Assembly (NCBI GenBank): GCA_963783095.1
Contig: CAWAMR010000011.1
Coordinates: 1 to 39,045 of the forward strand
Direction: 5' to 3'
DNA: 39,045 nt
Source: CAWAMR01 sp963783095
Lineage (GTDB): Bacteria > Planctomycetota > Planctomycetia > Gemmatales > Gemmataceae
The translations under genes and the position numbers were made by a program. Position 1 is the stretch's first letter; each line of letters starts with the position of its first letter. The notes below the pieces were generated by a model. The model saw only the letters and a program-made list of their open reading frames with translations. It was not told the origin of the DNA and made no database searches. Positions 35,129 through 39,045 of the stretch are shown one piece after another.

Positions 35129-36112
35129 CTATTGGGGGCTGCCTCCGACACAAGCTCTTAGGGCCAAAGGAGCAAGGTCCAGGCGCGACTCCGGGGGCAA
35201 AACGCGAACGTATGGACTATTCATCGTGCTAATCCGGCTTTCAAATCCTCTTACTTTCTGAATGTTCGAATTGCTTGAAATGTCGGCTGCGAGAATCACA
35301 TATAACCGTTCCAGCCCATGCTGTTTCGAGTCCTGAATCTGGGCTAGCGTCTTCACTGCGAAGCTTTTTTCTTCGACATCGCCGTTGCTCTTCAGTTGCA
35401 CGCCAAATTTTCCCCTATGAGTCCATTCGACCAGCAGGTCGCAACCTTGGTCTTGCAGGGATTGTAAGATCGACAGCTTGGGATGCTCAAGTAACTGCGC
35501 TTCGAGAATGCCCAGCAGCTTCGCAACGAGCGGATCATGTCGCTCCTGTCGGAACTGTGCTGTTTGAGCCAATTCTGCCATCGCTGGCCACATGATGTTT
35601 TCTAAAACCATGCCCGGTTCCAAAAAGATCGATTGCCGCCGCGAAATTGCATCCCAAGGCCGACAGATTTTTGGCAGTTCGACCGTTACATGTTGGCCGA
35701 TCACCGGACCCACGTATTGCATCAGTCCGTACTCGTAAGCTTCCTCGCGCGGCAGTACCCATTGGGGAGTGATTCGCACTTCTCCTTGCACACGAGGTTC
35801 TGCAAATTCTTCGTTACGCCGAGAACGAATCAGCCAAGTTATTGCTTCATGCTCAGTAATTTCAACGAAGGATGGCTCTGCCAAGGTGCCAACATTTAGC
35901 GAATGTAGAAACCATCTTTGGTCCGGCAGCCGATACAGATACTCAAAGAGACCACGATGGTGTGTTCCGCCGTAGAACGCGTTTGGCATTACGCATTTGA
36001 ACTCCCCGTCGATCCGGAACATCATCTCCATTTCCCCCTGTGCGGTCGAGATCAGGTGGCCAGTGCCCATTTCGTTGCAAACTTTTCGCTTCGAGTCTCG
36101 GTATTTTAACAT
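35129..36112 (-). CDS. Putative REase-fold nuclease fused to an unknown N-terminal domain
   Basis: About 327 residues from ATG 36112. The start is uncertain: ATG 36070 and a pair near 36030, just after an AGGGGG, are equally possible. The N-terminal half (FKCVMPNAFYGGTHHRGLFE, YLYRLPDQRWFLHSLNVGTL, EHEAITWLIRSRR) is not recognised. The C-terminal ~120 residues contain LQSLQDQGCDLLVEWTHRG, then KFGVQLKSNGDVEEKSFAV and LYVILAADI. An Asp followed about 15 residues later by Gln-x-Lys is the PD-(D/E)xK pattern of Mrr-like nucleases. It lies upstream of the three SDEKL-module genes in the same direction, and could be their effector (inference). Confidence 0.6.
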   Translation of the reverse strand: MLKYRDSKRKVCNEMGTGHLISTAQGEMEMMFRIDGEFKCVMPNAFYGGTHHRGLFEYLYRLPDQRWFLHSLNVGTLAEPSFVEITEHEAITWLIRSRRNEEFAEPRVQGEVRITPQWVLPREEAYEYGLMQYVGPVIGQHVTVELPKICRPWDAISRRQSIFLEPGMVLENIMWPAMAELAQTAQFRQERHDPLVAKLLGILEAQLLEHPKLSILQSLQDQGCDLLVEWTHRGKFGVQLKSNGDVEEKSFAVKTLAQIQDSKQHGLERLYVILAADISSNSNIQKVRGFESRISTMNSPYVRVLPPESRLDLAPLALRACVGGSPQ

Positions 36113-36428
36113 CGAGGTCTGAAAATGGATGGCAATTCCTATAACGAAGAGTCGCAACCCCCGTGGTAGGGGCCTACCGCTGCCTAGTCAAGAATCTGTC
36201 AAGAACACCATAGAAATAGGGGTTTTTGATAGACTCCGGAGACTCATCAGCCATATCGTCAGCGACGTAAATCCTTACGTGGAAATGTTTAGAGAAACGG
36301 CCAAAAATCTGCTCCTAACGTGCAAGATCAGTTGGCTCTCATTTGTTGCTGGGGCGGAAATCCTGAAGCGATATCTACTCACGTGAAGCGTGAGCCAGAT
36401 GGTGGACCCTTGCTGCTGGGCGAAGGGA

Positions 36429-36908
36429 TCACTTATTGGCAATGGGCGTAAAGGTGAACTTACCTTCGTCGTCACGCCCGACCTTGGTTTCACCGCCGTC
36501 CGGTTCGGTGACGATCACTGGATCGCCTTTGTCCAAGGCGTCATCGATCTGCTTCCGAACATCGCCCCCGCCGAGTCCTGTATCCACCTGTGCATCATCG
36601 AAGGCTTCACGTTTGATCCGCATCTCAACGAGGTGAGAAGTAGCCTTCAGTCCCGCATGGTGGCTGTCGATCCGCGCCTGCGCGCCCAGGAGCGCTGTCA
36701 GGACATCACCCGTGTCGCGGATGTGCATGTCTCCGGCGAGGAGTTCACCTTCGGCTGGCGAGGGGTTCATCCCGGTCAGATGGATGGTAAAACCACCGGC
36801 AGAGTGGGTTTCAGCGGCAAGCATGTAGGTGAACACAACTCGACGGCCATCAGCCTCGTCTTCTGGCCGGAAATAGCGAACGATCATGCGGCGTTTGAAC
36901 ATACTCAT
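36429..36908 (-). CDS. Hypothetical protein
   Basis: 159 residues from ATG 36908, with GGAGG 7 bases upstream (a strong site). Reads RRMIVRYFRPEDEADGRRVV, FTYMLAAETHSAGGFTIHL, and a C-terminus with helical and polar parts (VDTGLGGGDVRKQIDDALDK, PIVNEP-like, then a short tail). No signal peptide or membrane helix. No family is recognised. Most upstream gene of the minus-strand island. Confidence 0.6.
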   Translation of the reverse strand: MSMFKRRMIVRYFRPEDEADGRRVVFTYMLAAETHSAGGFTIHLTGMNPSPAEGELLAGDMHIRDTGDVLTALLGAQARIDSHHAGLKATSHLVEMRIKREAFDDAQVDTGLGGGDVRKQIDDALDKGDPVIVTEPDGGETKVGRDDEGKFTFTPIANK

Positions 36909-37369
36909 TCCAAGTCCTCCTTCGATGACCGCTTATACCCCGGCCCATCTTCCGATCGTCACGGCGTGACGACCTTCGCGAGCGTCGTGGTAATTGCACT
37001 AAAACGCAATTGGCGTGCCGCCGCGCCAATTTTTCCGTAACTCCTTTCAATAGATCGGTTAACGCCATTGCGGAAAGGCCACCATTCCCTGGTGATCCCG
37101 CTAATCGTACTGCCATCGCGGCAGGCCGGAATATGGCGTCAGCCGAAAATGACAACCGTGGCGCGAATCGACTGCGCATTGACTCACCATTTCTGTTACC
37201 GAATGTGGGTCGTTGCCTCATAGAGATGTTACCGGCATCTGAAAGAATCCAGCGGCAATTGGTGGGGTTTGTCGCATGGATGCCAAACCGATTTGAATGG
37301 GCAACGTCCTGTTGCCTAATCGGTGCTGGCTCCTGACTGGCGCTCAAGTCGGTACCCCACCTAAGAATC

Positions 37370-37388
37370 TCGGTAACATTTTCGGATG
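37370..37388 (+). repeat. Tandem 11-bp motif, copy B (second unit degraded)
   Basis: TCGGTAACATT (37370-37380) followed by TTCGGATG. The first unit matches the motif at 38894 in 10 of 11 bases; the second has only partial similarity. Confidence 0.45.
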
Positions 37389-37424
37389 AGGCAACACGAC
37401 CCAAAAAAGTAATTGTCGTTCTTC

Positions 37425-37526
37425 TGGGCAGTATTGGCCATAGATACCAATGCGGCTACAACGCGTATGGGATCCCGGAATGGCCGTATCTCCTAAAATA
37501 TCCAGAGTTTTCAACGCGATTCCGAT
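37425..37526 (+). repeat. Diverged ~100-bp direct repeat, copy B
   Basis: Counterpart of 28372-28475, in the same orientation, starting about 45 bp after the degraded tandem motif and ending about 50 bp before the integrase stop. The two copies bracket roughly 9 kb that contains the whole minus-strand island. Confidence 0.75.
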
Positions 37527-37539
37527 GCGTCCCTAACAT

Positions 37540-37568
37540 CCCTCAACTAGTCGAAACCAGGTTGAGGG
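37540..37568 (-). terminator. Hairpin just downstream of the integrase gene
   Basis: Perfect 8-bp stem CCCTCAAC / GTTGAGGG (37540-37547 with 37561-37568) with a 13-base loop, 10 bases beyond the integrase stop on the minus strand. No T-run follows, so it may be a weak terminator or part of an attachment site. Confidence 0.4.
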
Positions 37569-37578
37569 CCTGTTTCCA

Positions 37579-38879
37579 TCAACCGAAAACTTCGTTGATG
37601 GCCTGCTGCTGGACATCGGGATACATGTGCGCGTATCGCCTTCGCTGTTGGTCGGTACAATGCCCGACAAAGCTATCGATAATGCGCTGGTCAACACCTT
37701 TGCTCGCGAGTGCTGAGATGAAACTGTGACGGAACACGTGCAGCCCTTTCAGCGCCCGCCACTTCGAGACACGTAATGCCCTGTCGAAATAATTCGAAGC
37801 CTCTCTCGGCAGGATTACTTTCCCATTGTTTTTGCAAAACAGAGTTTTCCCGTTTGCCCTCTTTTGCATCCAATCCGAAAGTACGTTCTTGAGAAACTGC
37901 GTCAAGGGAACTCGACGCGTGGTGAATTTTTGTTTGTCACGTTTCTTTTCGCGGATGGTTACAAAACCGTTTTTCAGATCCACATCGGAGGGCAGAGCCC
38001 TGACGATTTCCGAACGCCTCGCCCCCGTGTGGGCAGCAAAGGCAAATATGGGATAGACCCAGGAACTGATTGGGCGTGATCTTACCCATTTAAGTAACTC
38101 GTTGATTTCGTGGTTCAAAAGATAGACACAATCCCAGATTTTGTCAGGGATATCCCCTGCCCTAATCCTTCGCTGGCTTCCTCCCAAGTCATGAAAGGTA
38201 GGCTTTCCTCAGTTTTCGCGTAATCAAGCGCGGCACCGGGAAACTCCTCCTTCAAGTCAAGGTTCCGGCGAGCCCAGTTCCATGCGGTTCTGAGACTCAC
38301 CATTTCTTTCCGAACTGTTGCTGATGACGGGTGCCGACGCGGCTTCTCTGGTTCATCCAATTTCTTGGGCGTTTTTCTCTTGTGGTTTCGCTTCGGCGGA
38401 TTCTCTTTTGCTTTCGCTCGCCGCTGCTTTCGGTAGATGTTCGGATCGATCCATTCTTTCATCCTCTTGTCCACATAGCTCTGCAGATCGGCCCGACAAA
38501 GGGAAGCAACCAACCGCTTCGCACCAAGAATTCGAAACAAGTGATTAAAATGCAACCGAATTCCGGCAAGAGTGGTTTGTTCCAGTTTCTTCTCTTGTGA
38601 TCGGAAATACGATTCTTGGAGTTCCGAAAGCGTCCATTCGTTCTTGATAGCCGCCTCAAAGTCTGGCGGTTTTCCATCGTGTTGTATAAAAGTCACGATG
38701 TCGCAGCCTGTTGGCAGCCGGACGAGGTTCTGCTTTAGGCGCATCAACCAGTAATCGACTTTCGCCGAAGTGGCTTGGGCTTCCAGTTCCTTAACTTCCC
38801 CTAGCCAGAGTGAGTGTTGCTTGCCTGCGTACCAGAAGATGATTCGCCAACTGCCGTTGCGTGATTGCAGACCCGCCAT
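37579..38879 (-). CDS. Tyrosine integrase, catalytic residues intact but split by one missing base
   Basis: Starts at ATG 38879 (MAGLQSRNGSWRIIFWYAGK). An arm-type N-terminus is followed by a core-binding domain (LSELQESYFRSQEKKLEQTT) with a long basic insert (KQRRAKAKENPPKRNHKRKT). The first frame ends at 38115 after EEASEGLGQ. One A missing near 38166 would join EEASE to RIRAGDIPDKIWDCVYLLNH. The catalytic domain then shows HTGARRSEIVRA (Arg), REKKRDKQ (Lys), HVFRHSF (His-x-x-Arg), VGHCTDQQ and RRYAHMYP (Tyr). Joined length is about 433 residues. All catalytic residues are present, unlike the recombinase at 13353. A tandem motif lies at its 5' end and repeat copy B beyond its 3' end, so it is the likely integrase of the island or of an element reaching past the right edge. 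Confidence 0.82.
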
Positions 38880-38893
38880 GAGGCACCTGCGTC

Positions 38894-38915
38894 TTGGTAA
38901 CATTTTGGTAACGTG
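38894..38915 (+). repeat. Tandem 11-bp motif, copy C, upstream of the integrase
   Basis: TTGGTAACATT (38894-38904) directly repeated as TTGGTAACGTG (38905-38915), 14 bases ahead of the integrase start codon. It could serve as an integrase arm-site or as an autoregulatory site. Confidence 0.6.
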
Positions 38916-39045
38916 ATTGACCTATGCGAGGTCAATGCTTCAACAATGCCATGATATGGTAATCCTTCCTTAAGTCAATAATAGCCAAGATATTGCAACA
39001 TGAATTCGATGTGAGATCAATGCGACAAAGATAATTGATGTCCGG

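Larger units (their letters stand above)
36909..37578. other. Non-coding junction between the island and the second integrase
   Basis: About 670 bp. An open minus-strand frame (to 37404) has the composition of noise except for a possible short start near 37062 with AAAGGAG behind it. The stretch holds the degraded tandem motif (37370-37388), copy B of the direct repeat (37425-37526) and a hairpin next to the integrase stop. Confidence 0.5.

Noticed and set aside
36129..36386. 85-codon plus-strand frame between the nuclease-like gene and the 36429 gene
   Set aside because: The C-terminal half looks somewhat protein-like (DRLRRLISHIVSDVNPY), but there is no ribosome-binding site, no family, and it runs against the island's direction.
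36850..37404. 184-codon minus-strand frame before the 36429 gene
   Set aside because: Arg/Ser-rich noise, overlaps the well-started gene at 36908; only a possible short start near 37062 has a ribosome-binding site.

Overview
The window looks like chromosomal accessory DNA of a planctomycete, most likely a Gemmataceae relative. This is inferred from gene content and protein style: RHS/HINT toxins, TPR-glycosyltransferases, a GFTLIEL pilin-type anchor on an unrelated protein, zinc-ribbon and lipoprotein pairs, and weak Shine-Dalgarno use in many genes. No rRNA, tRNA or CRISPR array was found. The taxon call is an inference, not a database result.

Layout. (1) 1-2.3 kb: the 3' end of a polymorphic RHS toxin (RHS core, HINT protease, PD-(D/E)xK-type toxin tip) followed 6 bp later by a DUF6572-like immunity gene. 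(2) 2.7-11.5 kb: a surface-sugar block. It holds a TPR / GT9-like glycosyltransferase / heptose-1-P adenylyltransferase fusion, an overlapping heptose-7-P kinase, a heavily frameshifted second TPR-glycosyltransferase, a hypothetical gene and a HAD-type protein. (3) 11.7-18.4 kb: a defence and mobility strip. It holds a DUF433 protein, an XRE regulator with a double palindromic operator, a tyrosine recombinase whose nucleophile has been deleted, a VapBC pair, and a broken REase-nSTAND3 defence ATPase. (4) 18.7-28.3 kb, all plus strand: a conjugation-like module with two VirD4/TraG-type coupling ATPases, many very small and often membrane-spanning ORFs coupled by ATGA overlaps, a 25-bp perfect inverted repeat and an excisionase-like protein. 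No relaxase, VirB4 or channel gene was recognised. (5) 28.8-36.9 kb, all minus strand: an island with a pilin-anchored protein, a zinc-ribbon membrane protein, a small Cys-rich lipoprotein, three adjacent genes sharing a short SLREaNeSiSDEKL module, a putative nuclease and a small hypothetical. (6) 37.6-38.9 kb: a second tyrosine integrase, also frameshifted.

The best candidate for an undescribed system is the minus-strand block 31.4-36.1 kb. It has two paralogous small-membrane-domain (DUF697-like) proteins, a membrane-anchored HEAT-type protein carrying the same two short modules in swapped order, and upstream a protein with a QxK nuclease-like core. The surrounding island lies between diverged ~100-bp direct repeats (28.4 and 37.5 kb). 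Each repeat sits beside an 11-bp-period TTGGnnnCAT tandem motif, and a third copy lies at the 5' end of the integrase gene. This suggests a mobile cargo island.

A caution runs through the whole window: at least ten genes are interrupted by what looks like a single-base (once a 4-base) indel with the reading frame fully conserved on both sides. Either the region is decaying or the assembly carries indel errors. Joined coordinates are given for these genes and each join is stated.
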